This document shows positions 11,505-23,010 of a DNA stretch of 64,000 bases, piece after piece. The notes under the pieces are model-generated. The model was not told where the DNA came from. It saw only the letters and a list, made by a program, of their open reading frames with translations, and made no database searches. The stretch lies in assembly GCA_001599915.1 (NCBI GenBank), contig BCIG01000016.1:310001-374000 (forward strand), written 5' to 3'. Numbering within the stretch: position 1 is the first letter of the stretch; each line of letters begins with the position of its first letter. Both the position numbers and the translations under genes were made by a program. The stretch is from Symbiotaphrina buchneri. Its lineage: Eukaryota > Ascomycota > Symbiotaphrinales > Symbiotaphrinaceae.

Positions 11505-12779
11505 ATGGATGAGAATCCCATTTATCGTGCCAGTGTGACGGCGCCTGTCAACATCGCGGTCATCAAGTAAGAAGGAGCTCCTCTTCACCGCCCCTGTTCT
11601 CTTCGTGGTGCCATGCCCAAAGGTGCGAATTACTAACCCTCTTGCAGATACTGGGGCAAGCGTAATGCTGCGCTCAACTTGCCTACCAATTCCTCTCTTT
11701 CTGTGACCTTGTCTCAGGCGGACTTGAGAACCCATACCACCGCTTCTTGTTCGGCCTCTTACTCTGGAACTGACTCGCTACTCCTAAACGGCCAGCAGCA
11801 GTCACTCTCTACTCCTCGGACTCAAGCTTGTCTCGCCGCTCTTCGCTCTCTCCGACGCCAGCTCGAGGCTAGCGACCCTTCTCTGCCGCGACTTTCCGAC
11901 CTTCCTCTACGGATTGCCTCAATCAATAACTTCCCCACCGCGGCGGGGCTGGCGAGCTCAGCAGCTGGCTTCGCGGCTCTAGTCCGCAGCATTGCGGATC
12001 TCTATGAGCTACCTTCCTCCCCTACGGAGCTAAGTAGGATTGCTAGGCAGGGATCAGGCTCGGCCTGTAGGTCCCTACTCGGTGGTTATGTCGCATGGGA
12101 TGCCGGTGACCGTCAAGACGGGGAAGACTCAATTGCACGAGAAGTTGCCCCGGCCTCACACTGGCCGCAGATGCGAGCACTCATCTTAGTAGTCAGCAGC
12201 GAGAAGAAAGGTGTTAGCAGCACTACCGGAATGCAAGCGACCGTTGCGACCTCCACTCTTTTCCCAACCCGGGCGAAGACTGTTGTGCCAGAGCGGATGA
12301 AGCAGATGGAAGCAGCTATTAGCAGCAGAGATTTTGACACATTCGCCAGAGTAACAATGAGGGATAGCAACTCCTTCCACGCAACATGTTTGGATACTGA
12401 ACCACCCATTTTCTATATGAACGATGTCTCCCGTTCTGCCGTTCGCATAATCGAGGGCATCAACCATCGGGAGGGTAGGATGGTTGCGGCGTATACATTC
12501 GACGCCGGACCGAACGCAGTCATATATTATTTGGAGGAGAATTCGACTGTGGTGGAGACAACATTCAAGGAAATCTTGGGTGAGATAGGAGGCTGGAAAT
12601 CCTCTCGTGCAGGGGTCAGCACAGATATCAGCAAAGGAAGCCTTGAAGGCATCGATGCCAAAGCAGCTGATGTACTGCGGGAGGGTGTGAGCAGGGTCAT
12701 TTGCACCGGCGTTGGCGAGGGACCTAAGACGACCGATCAACATCTCGTCGACGAGCATGGGCGTGTTGAAGAGTCATAG
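11505..12779 (+). CDS. MVD1: Diphosphomevalonate decarboxylase
   Basis: Two exons (11505-11566, 11648-12779) give 397 residues, the normal length. The intron splits the N-terminal VTAPVNIAVIKYWGKR motif, a position common in fungi. The GHMP ATP-binding loop reads NFPTAAGLASSAAG (about 113-127). SGSACRSLLGG follows, and the decarboxylase-specific DAGPNAV is near residue 325. The enzyme converts mevalonate diphosphate to isopentenyl diphosphate with ATP, the last step of the mevalonate branch feeding ergosterol and prenyl groups (also yeast ERG19). It is divergent from CYC3. Confidence 0.96.
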
Positions 12780-13553
12780 CCTTGACTTGTGGAACGGATA
12801 ACAGCCTCCGGAAGCTGAAGACTCGAGTTATGGCAGCTTGTGGTGGAGATCACAGTAACGCCGTTCTTCACATGCAGCTACTATCTCTGCCCGTGGCCGA
12901 ACACATCCGTGAGGACGAGACTGGATCTTGTCCTGGGCCGCTGCGTAAGATGTCCTCTTGAATGGTGCCTTGTCTGCTGTACATGTCAAATCAGCAGATC
13001 TGGCTCTGGACGGGTTACCACCAGACATCCTGCTCGTCGCAAGGTCTTTCGATGAATAGATATATGCCCAGCGCATTGAGTGCTATCCCAGCATGACGCT
13101 TCTGACAATCTGAAGGGTGTAAATATCTCACTTATTACAGCGGATACGAGGCAACTGGGCCGACAAATATGCTTGTGGATCACATTATGATGACTCTGGG
13201 ACGATTTCTTAACATGCGACGGAGTACTGAGCTTTCCTATATTCCAACTGCTAGTTGCGTAGCATCCATAGTGAAGCAGACCTACATCGTTGAAGCCATA
13301 TAGAACTCAAACGATATGACCGTGCTGTGCCACAGGCCATTGTGGCAAGGTAAGGATAGGAATAGTTCGTTGTAAGGCTCACGATACAGGACGTCATAGA
13401 AGAGACGACCAGCCATTCCCGCTTCATATCGGAAAGGGGTTGGCTATTGGAAAAGCAAAAAAGGAGTAGTACACATATACTCTACCAACCCATAACAGAC
13501 ACCGGAGCTCCAGACAATGGAAAATGGGATGATCCAAAACCTCCATAAAACGC
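12780..13553. other. Convergent spacer MVD1/HLJ1-like
   Basis: About 770 bp of facing 3' regions. I see no gene. There is one copy of AAGGTA, at about 13347, and no promoter-like cluster. Confidence 0.5.
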
Positions 13554-14766
13554 TCAATAACCTGATCTGTTGATCCTCAATTCGTCAAGTCTTCGACAAC
13601 TCCTCAATTCCATTTGCCTCGCCTCATCCATCTTCTCCGTGTCTTGGAAGAACCAGCCTTGAGCTTCATGCATAAGCCGCTGCCTCCTGTCCATCTCAAC
13701 TTCGCACTGCATCCTGAGCTTGTCGACGTAGTCCGTTTCAGCCCTTTTATCCAGGTTGCTGAATTGTCTGCTCGTCCAATCCGCGACTTCTTTTGGATTG
13801 ATGTAATAATCGACTTTCAACCGAGGTGTAGTGCGGTGCATGGTATTGGGAGGTATGGGTGAGTCATACCGTACACTGGGACCACGAGGAGCAGTGGAGC
13901 CTGACGAGAATAGAGATGACAAGAGTGGAAGGATGAAAAGCAGGATCAGCGGCAAAAGGTTGGAGAGAGTGGTACGCAGAGAGGGTGCACCTTCCTCGGA
14001 CCGATTTGCCTCGCGGGGGCGCGTGCGGGGGCGCCCACCTCCAAACTGATGGACTCGGAAGCCCGGGCCGCCTCCGAGGTTGAAGACGAATTGGGGACCT
14101 GTATCGAAAACACCGCCCCCTAAGACAGCAGAGTTAGTGAGGAGAATACCATGGGACTCGAAGGTGGGAAATGCGTACCAAATGGGCCAAAACCACCTCC
14201 CATTCCGCCTCCACCAAAGAATTGTCTGAACATTTCCTCTGGGGATATCTCCTCCTCCCACATTGGTCCTTGCCGTGCCCCGCCAGGGGATCGGAAGCCA
14301 CTGAAAGGGGACGAAGCCGATGCAGAGCTCCCTCCAAATCGGCTGTCGGGGTCGCCTCCAAACTTATCATATTTGCTTTTCTTGTCCGGATCCGAGAGTA
14401 CCTGGAAGGCTCGTGACACCACTTCAAAGGTGAAAGTCAGCTTCGCCAACTTTCCTTGGTCCCGGCAACGGTGCACTCACTTTTAAATGCCTCGTCTGCT
14501 CCTTCGTATCCATTCTTATCCGGATGCGTCAAAAGACTCAGTTTGCGATAGGCTTTCTTGATCTCCCCATCGGTCACAGTGGCTTTGACTTCCTGCAAGC
14601 CCAGGATGTCGTAAAATGCTGTGGGAGAGCACTTCCGGATTCGAATCACGGCCGTTTTCTGTTCGACAGTGTACGAGCGCCCTTGGTTGCCCTGATTATG
14701 CTCCCTTGATTTGGGTGTATTGCCATTGGGCGAGGGGTCAGCGCCGCTGGCGGTAGCGGAGGGCAT
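13554..14766 (-). CDS. HLJ1: ER membrane J-domain protein (Hlj1/DNAJB12-like)
   Basis: Three exons (14766-14481, 14421-14179, 14119-13554) give 364 residues. The J domain spans about residues 50-113 with [23 protein letters not shown] (HPD at 81-83) and [21 protein letters not shown] Gly/Phe-rich linker follows, then one membrane span (about 228-247) and a C-terminal DUF1977-type region. This order is that of Hlj1 and DNAJB12/14, tail-side-anchored ER co-chaperones that recruit cytosolic Hsp70 for ER-associated degradation. The intron after the HPD helix is needed to restore MVSRAFQVL. The only in-frame ATG before the J domain is at 14766. Symbol by architecture; a closer paralogue cannot be excluded. 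Confidence 0.85.
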
Positions 14767-15246
14767 GAAGAACCAAAGCACTCCGTGTTGGTGGCAGGCA
14801 CAGCAGAAAAGGATGGGCAGAGTCGACAGTCCCGGCGCCTTCAAAAGCGATCAGAGCAGACCGAAATAAGAGTGGTCTATCGCCGCACGTCTGTGTTATG
14901 ATCGGCGCGCTTCAGAGGGAGGCTGAAATAAGGACGTTGATGTATTCGTAGGCTTTGACACCTAAGGTATATAATTGTGATTGTGGGCAGTGGGCAGTGG
15001 AAGTGGCCCGTGGCCCGTGGCCCCATTTGCTTTCAGTTGAGCAGTGTTCCAGTGTCACGAATTTAGCGTCAAAATCGGTGGTCTCGGCCCGCTTCACCAC
15101 CATCGGCATCTATCCCAAGCAGGGTCAGGAAGCAGCTCCTCCAGCACAGGACCAGTCGCCACTTCGACATTGCTCGACTAAGGTACTATCGCGGGGAAAG
15201 CGGCTGTTAAAATCGCGGCTGCGACTTTGGAAACACGACGAGGCCC
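14767..15246. promoter_or_regulatory. Divergent promoter HLJ1-like/AIM19-like
   Basis: A 480-bp spacer. It has two AAGGTA copies (about 14964 and 15180) and a tandem of GTGG-headed units at 14983-15024. Confidence 0.45.
14983..15024. repeat. Tandem 7-mer array in promoter
   Basis: The order is GTGGGCA twice, GTGGAA once, then GTGGCCC three times and a final C. The units are adjacent without spacers and lie roughly midway between two divergent genes. Confidence 0.85.
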
Positions 15247-15719
15247 ATGGCGTCTACGCCGCCCGAGGAGCAGGCGAAGACCTCGGCCATACACTTCGCA
15301 AGGCAATGGGGAGGTGAGCAAAGATCAGCACTCCTTGCGCTAGCCCAGGCCATCCAGCTCACCTTCTGTTAGAGTCTCCATTACCTCCTACAGTGCTTGC
15401 AACATTGATCACAGCGCAAGCTCTTCGCCCGCCGCAGTTTCTGCCGCTCCTTTTCCCGCCTCTTCTGCTGTTCTCCTCCTATATGAACGTCAACTCCTAC
15501 AAAATCGACAGCGCCGGAATGACCGCCGCATGGTCAGCAGTGTACCTGATCCTGGCTCGCCGGCGGCATCAACCCTTTGCCCGAAAATGGGGTGCCAGGG
15601 GGATGATACGAGGCGCAACAATGGCCACATGCGTTGCAAACGTCGTAGGATGTGGGACCGCTTATGCATTCGGATCCCGGGCCAAAGAGGAAGGCGCCCG
15701 ATCATCCCGCAGCGGATGA
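15247..15719 (+). CDS. AIM19: Small mitochondrial membrane protein, AIM19-like
   Basis: Two exons (15247-15313, 15373-15719) give 137 residues. After a short polar start, the protein has hydrophobic segments containing LITAQALRPPQFLP, then YKIDSAGMTAAWSAVYLILARRR and a basic RGMIRGAT block before a last small-residue span. I recall this pattern from the fungal AIM19 (altered inheritance of mitochondria 19) family, thought to be a mitochondrial inner-membrane protein of unclear function. The intron is inferred because only the AG at 15372 joins QWG to SPLPPTVLATLI in frame. It is convergent with ARG4. The family call is from memory of the motif and is less certain than its neighbours. Confidence 0.7.
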
Positions 15720-16046
15720 AGCTTCGACATAGCATAAATTATCGTTGCTATGCGATTATCCCTCCTGGCGAGGGCTTGGGCCTGTCCGAGCTCGATGCGG
15801 AGCCCAGAGATGATCCCTCTTCCGCGCAACTCGCCCGCACATGAAGGCTCCCCGTTTGTAAGAGCACTGGGGACTCCTTACTCTACGACAACGAGAGCGC
15901 TTAACATATGAGCCTATGTTAATGATGATTATCCCTGGCGACTGAGAGTCGTTCGATCAAGAATACCTATCTATAGAAGACTTGTGAACGACACCGGCCA
16001 CACATCCATTAAGCGCCTCAAAGCTGCAGCGAATGTAGTCTTCACT
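15720..16046. other. Convergent spacer AIM19-like/ARG4
   Basis: About 330 bp of facing 3' regions. No gene, repeat or motif cluster is visible. Confidence 0.5.
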
Positions 16047-17519
16047 TTATAACATCTGTTGTACCACCTTTAACTGCTCCTCTACAGATGCCCGGCTTGT
16101 TCCTCCTTTCGCTGCTCGCATTTCCACGCTCCGCTCATAATTGAAGCATTCCTTGATATCCCGATCGAACCGACTGTCTATGCTGTGCAGGTCCTCGAAG
16201 CTCAGCTTGTCCATAGCTGTGCCTTTTTGTTCCGCGAGCTCCACTACCCGTCCCGAGATATGGTGTGTCTCCCTGAAGGGTACCCCTTTCCGGACCAGAT
16301 AATCGGCGAGGTCGGTAGCTAGCATGTCCGGTGTGAGCGCCCCGAGCATCTTTTGCGGCTTAGTCGCCAGCGTGGAGACTACCCCGGTTGCAATCTGGAT
16401 GCTGTCGCCCACAGTCTTGACGTGGTCCAGCAACGGTTCAACCGACTCCTGCAAATCTTTGTTATAGGTGCTAGGCAGCCCCTTGAACGTGTACATAAAT
16501 CCAGCCATCTGTCCGAAAGCTCTGCCACTCTTTCCTCGCAAAAGTTCTAGACTATCAGGGTTTTTCTTCTGGGGCATGAGAGAACTGCCCGTTGAGTAAG
16601 CGTCCGCGAGCTGGACGAAGCCAAACTCCGCGGAGGAGTAGATGATAAGATCCTCGGCCCATCGAGACATGTGGACCATGAGCGAGGAACCCCATTGCAT
16701 GACTTCGATGACGAAGTCTCGGTCAGCGACGGCGGCCATGGAGTTCCACAGGAGGCCTTCAAAGCCAAGTTCTTTCGCCATAGCTTCCCTGTCGATGCCA
16801 AAGGGGTTCCCTGCAAGCGCTCCACAACCCAATGGACTCCTGTTCACTCGGGCAATAACCTCCCGGAGTCGTTGAAGATCGGTTGCAAAGGCCATGCCGT
16901 ATGATAGCAACCAATGGGACCATCTGATAGGCTGTGCACGTTGCAAGTGCGTGTAGCCTGGCATTACAAATTGGATCTCCTTCTCGGCTCGTGCTGTTAT
17001 CACCTTGAGCAGGTCTACCAGGTAACCCTCAATCTTCTTCAATTCCTCCCGCAGCCATAAACGCATGTCGGTCGCAATTTGCTCATTCCTGCTTCGGCCT
17101 GTGTGGAGCTTGCCGGCTATGTTGGTTCCAATGAGCTCGCCGAGTCGGCGCTCATTCGCCGTATGGATATCCTCGTCAACGCCGGGCTTGATCTCGAATG
17201 AGCCGCTCGCCCATTCTTCCTCGACTTTCTTGAGACCGGATTCAATTGCTGCGAATTCCTCTTTGGAAAGAATGCCGCGCTGGTGGTTGGCCCGCGCCCA
17301 GGCAATTGAGCCAGCGATATCTTGCGCATGAAAGGCTCGATCATAATAGATGGATTCGTTGTAGCTGACCATCAGAGGGTCCAAGCCACCTAATTGACAG
17401 ATTTTAGTTTACCGTCCACAGAGAAGGGTCGCGGGAGTCTAAAAACCTGTAAATCGACCGCCCCAGAGCATGGTCTTGCCAGGGGCGCTCGTCGAAGCTT
17501 GCGCCTGTTCTTCGCTCAT
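16047..17519 (-). CDS. ARG4: Argininosuccinate lyase
   Basis: Two exons (17519-17447, 17389-16047) give 471 residues. Exon 1 ends in MLWGGRFT and joins [13 protein letters not shown]. Catalytic-family motifs include [38 protein letters not shown] with its catalytic His, and the superfamily signature [12 protein letters not shown] at about 290-301. The enzyme splits argininosuccinate to arginine and fumarate, the last step of arginine synthesis and part of the urea cycle. It is cytosolic and homotetrameric in the family. Divergent from VFA1 across a motif-rich promoter. Confidence 0.97.
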
Positions 17520-18126
17520 TGCGGCCGAGGAGCAGAGTGAAGAAAGAGGTACACTTTCCCTTGTGTTAAATCCTGACTGATACGGAGAAATCGAGCACGG
17601 TGGTTGGATATATGTGGAGGCCAGTAACGTACCTTAAGGTATGCGTAAGTCTTCAGGATGATTGATCGGATTAATTCACTGACTCTTCTCGGACGTCTGG
17701 GTTTCCGGGTCAGAACAAAACCCAAGGTACGAAGCTAGGGAAAAGGTTTACGAACAAATTAGGTATAGAACGGTAAGGCTGTTTCTTATCGGGATGATCG
17801 ATAAGCGGTAAGGTAAGGTATGTAAGAAAACATTCGTATCAGACCTGAAAAGATAAGATAAGGACCTACGATAGATAATCTTACGTACCTTACCCCTTAA
17901 GGTAGCCATCCAGGAGCCAACAGCCCCTCGACCATTTCCGAAGTGCCATTGAACTATCGTCTTCCCCACAAAGTGACGAGGATGATGACAACAACAACAA
18001 CACCAATAAAAATAACAACAGCAACGAGACAGTCGGAGAGGCTGAATGTGCTGCAGGTGCCTGCGTAGTAGCTAGGCATTGACCCAATAACCCAAAAGCC
18101 TAGGTGGAACTCGTACCAGTCCAGAC
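17520..18126. promoter_or_regulatory. Divergent promoter ARG4/VFA1 with AAGGTA cluster
   Basis: About seven AAGGTA or TACCTT cores lie at 17630-17905, for example CGTACCTTAAGGTATG, GGTAAGGTAAGGTATG and CGTACCTTACCCCTTAAGG. An ACA trinucleotide run lies at about 17988-18003. No coding region is supported. Confidence 0.55.
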
Positions 18127-18813
18127 ATGTCTATTCCCAACATCTACCACTTGCGGCGCGTGGCCGAGACCTCCTCTAAACCGTGCTTGGTCTGCTACAA
18201 GCCTACCACGACCGTTCTCATCACACCAGACAACAAGGTAACTGCGCAAGACAAAATTTTGCTGGCCGTCAGCCTCCGTCCTGCTGTCCAGCCGCTCACC
18301 AGCTCGCTAGGATTTCTTCTACACATGCCCGGGCCACCTGAAAGACCGGGGCTTCTGTACCCCCATTATCGATGAAGCCGAGGAAGCGGCTAAGAAGAAA
18401 CAGGAAGAGCTTGACCAAGAAATTGAGAGGGTGAAGAGGGAATACGAAGAAAAACAACGGAGGAAGAAGGAAAGGGGACGGAGCAAGGACAAGGACGAGG
18501 GAGACGAAAAGGAAAAGAAGAAAGAAGACAAGGAGGCTTCGACCAAGGAGAAAGAGAAGCAATCAGAGAACGTCCCCGAGAGGACGCACACGCCTAAGCC
18601 TGCCGAAGGTCCTCGAGTCTTCGCCCTGCACAAGTAGGTCTCCGTTGGTCGAGGGCCCAAGGGGCTCCGTTCGTGCAGGCTGATTGTTTATACTCTAGGA
18701 ACATTTATCAAATGCGCCTAAATCGCATACGCGGTGCGGAGATGGCGAAAAGGAATCGCGAGCGGCTAAAGAATCCCATTGCGTTTCCGTCGGTGCCAAC
18801 AGGTGACCCATAA
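18127..18813 (+). CDS. VFA1: Vps4-associated protein Vfa1
   Basis: Three exons (18127-18237, 18311-18633, 18699-18813) give 182 residues. The N-terminus has IYHLRRVAETSSKPC, a CxxC at 20/23, VLITPDNK, and after intron 1 DFFYTCPGHLKDRGFC with further Cys/His residues that suggest a small zinc module. The middle (about 70-130) is a highly charged Lys/Glu coiled segment, and the C-terminus (YQMRLNRIRGAEM) is the conserved end that in yeast binds the MIT domain of the AAA ATPase Vps4. Vfa1 stimulates Vps4 during ESCRT disassembly in the multivesicular body pathway. The charged middle is poorly conserved in length. Confidence 0.86.
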
Positions 18814-20217
18814 GATGCTGCATCTCCGCAGACCAAGGCCGCTCCCACGCAGATAGACATCGGCCATCTTGCAGCGCTGAGGGGTTAGGTGAATAGGCAG
18901 ACGCTCTCCACAATGAGCGCACAAAGTCAGCCAATGGGGCCAACAGTGCGCATGGCCGCGTCATGGGACATGATCTGCCGGCAGTCCAGGCTGAATCATG
19001 GAAGCATGTGCAGCAAGACCCAATCGAAACGTTCCATTTTTTGAGGGCAGTTTTCACCACAGTATATGCTATTCTTCGCCTTATACCTCCTCAGGCATTG
19101 AAGACAGCCCACATACAGTGTTGTTACGAGGCACTGGAGAAGGAAGGCACCGAGGGTGGTTGCTGTCTGCTGACTGCGTCGTGCAGCAGGCCTAAGTGGA
19201 GGAGCTTGCGCCTGCGAAGTATTCTCTAATGAACGTATCATGCATAACGTTCCCTGTCTGCCCCCACGCTGACGCTGGGAGGAGACCAGGGGATCAGCAA
19301 CTACAAGTACCTAAGATGCACGCCAATGGGCCAGCCCTCTTCGAGAGTCGGTTTAGTCTACATTGGCAATCACCACCATTTTGCTGTAAAGTAGGCTACC
19401 ACCGTCAGGCGTTCAACGCACTGCCTTGTGCTTTTTGATGTACATACATCTATCATCCATGGCAAGATAGAGGAGACAACCCCCGCCGCTGCGGCTGCGC
19501 TCCGTTCAAGATACACCTCGACGAGCCATTATCCATGGAAAGATATTGATCGCATGCCCTTCTCGGGCCCATCAGTGTGCAGGGCTTAGCGCTCTGGCCT
19601 TCAGTCGAAGGAAGCCTCGATCGACTCGATCGCAAACCGCAGATCTTCCTTCGGCAGACTGCTGGGTCGCAGAAAGTATCGTCGTGGACGTGTCTTGACG
19701 AAAGCCCTGCGGCACGAGACTGCCCGGATCCAGGAGCGGAAACATCCACCCGAACGATTGGCTGCTGCTCCGACCTCCAGCTGGCGACTGGCAGGCCTCG
19801 CAGAAGGTCGGCGATGACAGGTGATGCCATTGATCCGCCGACGGTAGAGAGTAAGCACTAGCGGATGGTCTCATGGCTGGAGCCTAAACTACCTTACCGA
19901 TATGACACCCAACAATGCTTGCCCCGAGTCGCTACTTCATTGCCCCAGAAATAGCCAGCTAAAAGGATGCATATGCATAAAGTATGCAGATAAGATCGTG
20001 ACGGCGTCCAATCGTTACGCAAAGAGCACAGTCACCATACGCACAACAAGTGTTGCCCTTGATCGTCCATTCCGGAGCTTGCCTCCAGAGCGGGCAGCTT
20101 ATAGTGAAGCCAGACGCGAACATGCAATGGACAGAGGCCACCGGGAAATAAAATATTGCAATCAATGCCCCCGCTCCATCCGCCGATGAATGCTCCTTAG
20201 ATCTCCCTTAACGCCGG
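18814..20217. other. Convergent spacer VFA1/C2H2 gene, no gene found
   Basis: At 1.4 kb this is the longest convergent spacer. Open frames of 60-125 codons occur on both strands, but none shows a family signature or convincing splice sites. The minus-strand end at 19601-19700 reads like protein (ends SLPKEDLRFAIESIEASFD) yet has no supported 5' part. A nested inverted repeat lies at 19606-19653. Only one TACCTT core, at about 19890. Confidence 0.45.
19606..19653. repeat. Nested inverted repeat
   Basis: CGAAGGAAG at 19606-19614 pairs perfectly with CTTCCTTCG at 19645-19653. Inside lies a second palindrome, CGATCGA-C-TCGATCG at 19618-19632. The two could form a cruciform or an RNA hairpin with an internal hairpin. 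Confidence 0.8.
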
Positions 20218-22500
20218 TCATGATTCCTCGTGAGACTCGTCGATTGTAGCTCGAAGTGCACCGCCAATTCCTGTAGAAGATAAATCTCCCCTTTCTATAC
20301 TGCCAGTACCCCCGGGCTCCGGGGCCGGCTCATCTTGCATGCATGCGTTCTCCAGCATATTCGTCCATTTCCCGCTGGTCCCTGCGTGGCTGTGCTTCAG
20401 ATGTTGTCTGAAATGATCCGCTCTGTAGAATTTCTTCGCCTGATTGCACTCTCCAAATTTATGAACATTGTTCAGATGTTCCACCCTCACATCCCAATCA
20501 GCTGGATTCGGAAACTCTTCGCCACAGTAACCACAGACATCAGCCGGGCACCCATGACTCGTCGCAGGGTGAAACGCAGCTTCAACCCCTGACAAAGCCG
20601 CACAGGACCAGGAGTGTCTCCTGAGATGTAAGCTATTCTGGTGTCTCTCGGCTTCGTTCTTGTTCTTGAACCGGTTGGGGCAGTAGGCGCATGTGTATTG
20701 CTTTTCAACGGCATGGTTTCTACGTGAACTCTATTAGAACACAATAGTACGGGCTAGACAAAATGGTACTTACTGCAGGTCTTCTTGGGTCTCGAATTTC
20801 TTCGGCTTCTTGGGACAACAGTCACAAATGAATACACCAGGCATTTTCGGTATAACCTGCGGTTGCCCAATGTTGGACACATCGCTGCTGAGTTTCCGAG
20901 CGGTGTAAGTATTCTTAATGTCCGAGGAAGTACGCTGATGAGTCCGAGAGAGAGAAGAGCGAGGGCTGCGATTCAAGGCGGTATGGGTCGCGAATGGGGA
21001 CTCATGAACCATCTCAAGCTCCGTGGTTGGCGACATGATGCCCGGAGAAAGCCGGTCAATGGATGACATGCTTGTTATACTGCTTGCAGCAAGTGACAAT
21101 CCGGCAGAGGAAGCATACGACCCATTCCTTGCTGCAGAGGAGGCCACGGAAGAGACTGAGCCATGATTGGGATGCAGTCGAGGCACCGGCGAGAGTCGAC
21201 TGGCCGAGTGGTGTCCAGATGAAGGGCGGCGGAAGCAGTCAACGTTGCTCGCTGTGCCACCAAGCGATAACCTGTCCTCCCGAGCAATTTCCCGTCCCAG
21301 ACCACGCGGTGGAGACGAGGCACGTCTTTTTTTTGAAGGCTTTGAATCTAGGGAATGGTCATCGAAGCTTGAAGGAGTCCGATCTTCAAGATGTAGGTGC
21401 CGTATACCCGATTCTTCCACGGGGAAGTCGGTCTCAACCTCGGACAAGAACCCTCGGTCATAACTGCCGCTATGTGACAGGCCCAGTGTGAAAGGCGGCT
21501 CTTCATAAAGTCGTGGTGGTGCACTATCTTCGGAGGGCCCACCCCTCGTGTAACGTACACGACCGAGTGTCGGGATGCGGCCCGGGTACGCCGCAGCATC
21601 AATTGCATCTGCTGCTGAATTCGTCCGTGCTTTGATGAGGTCCGCAGGACTCTGACCGGAGGGGATATGTCGTGGTGAAACGGCAGCAGAATGGATGGCA
21701 CTGCGCCATCTCGAAAAGGACGTGTCAACGGAATTGGCGCGGCCTTCGCTCTTGACCGAGAGATTCCCTGGTATCGGATAGTGGCGATCATTTGGTTGAC
21801 CAAGGCTGAACGTGGGACTTGTCGCAGATTGCGGCAGGCTCGGTGACTTGAAGTCTCGCGGAGATGTTAATTGAATTGACCCCGCTGAATCTATTTTTGA
21901 AAGCTGCTTTTTGTCGTACGCTTGTAGAGATCGCTGAAAATGCTGGTCCTCCAACGGCTTCTCCCCATGCAGTCTAGAATGTAAGAGAATCTGCGATCAG
22001 CTTGCGGAACGGAAGACATTGAGGGATAAGACCAGGCGGAGCATTTTTCCACGGTGTAACTGATGATCGTACCTGATATTACTGGCAGGAGCCGAACGTA
22101 TCGACAGATCCGAGTATCTGTCCTGTCTCATGCCATCGGCATCGTGAGGGCCATAGCCGGCATCGGCAGACTCGTCTTCCCGCGCGTGATGCGCGAACAG
22201 GCTGGACAGCGAGTAGGCGGATCCAAGACTAGGCTTCCCAAACTGACCACCATTCTGACTGTTTCCCCATTGCCAGCCAGGATCGCTGCTGCTCGCTAAC
22301 TCTTCGATATGTCGCGGCGGTGGTAAGGGCGGGGGAGCATCCTGTTCCCTTGCGTTGGGAATGGACATTGGACTCGAACGGGGCAGATGCGGTGGAGATG
22401 CATGGGAAAGCGGGCGTCTGGTCGAGTAGTGGCGGTCGCTGCGCGAATTGTAGTCATGTACCCGGATTGAAGGAGTCGACACTGGTTGTGGAATATCCAT
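20218..22500 (-). CDS. C2H2 zinc-finger protein, Pezizomycotina-type
   Basis: Three exons (22500-22073, 21973-20774, 20719-20218) give 709 residues. The first 520 are Ser/Pro-rich and probably disordered. The C-terminal third has a chain of Cys/His modules: FICDCCPKKPKKF, a classical finger YTCAYCPNRFKNKNEAERH, a linker LHLRRHSWSCAA, CGYCGEEFPNPADW...H, and CNQAKKFYRADHFRQHLKH. I recognise this arrangement as conserved across filamentous ascomycetes, where it is annotated only as a C2H2 finger protein. A transcription-factor role is likely from the fingers but not shown. The 22518 and 22709 frames begin without ATG; the first real ATG is 22500. It shares a 2.4-kb upstream region with YVH1. 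Confidence 0.85.
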
Positions 22501-22983
22501 AGCAGAGTGGCCCGCCACCAGCTGAAGGGTCGTAGGTAGACCGGCGCCAACCCTGCGAACAGGCGCTTAGGCGGGAGTGGCGGTGCTGCGATTGGCGACG
22601 ATGGGCTGGCTGGCTGGCTAAGGTACGAGGACGCCGAGGACGCTCCGCAGAGCGGGGAACTTGGGAAAAGCCGAGTCGGGGGCGGTAAGATGGACGACGT
22701 GGACAGCAATTGCCAGGAGGAAGAAACCCAAAGGATAGCAGCAACAAGACGTCGACACGGAGAGGGAGCGAGGACAAGAGAGAATGTGATGAGAGCGGAG
22801 AAAAGGACGGGCGTGCGCAGATGAAAAGAGGAAGGCCGTGGAAAGAATATAATTCGGGGGGGAGGGGAAGGAGTGTAGACTTGTAGTATCGGTAAAGGTT
22901 AAGTAAAGGCAGGTAAGGTAGGGAGCGTGTGTTGTCGCAGAACGGGGGACTGGCGCAGTTTAGTGGTAGCAGTAAGCTTTATG

Positions 22984-23010
22984 GCTGCTGCTGCTGCTGC
23001 TGCTGCTGCT
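22984..23010. repeat. (GCT)9 microsatellite
   Basis: Nine uninterrupted GCT units, in a frame that would encode polyalanine or polyleucine but sits in no supported gene. Confidence 0.95.
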
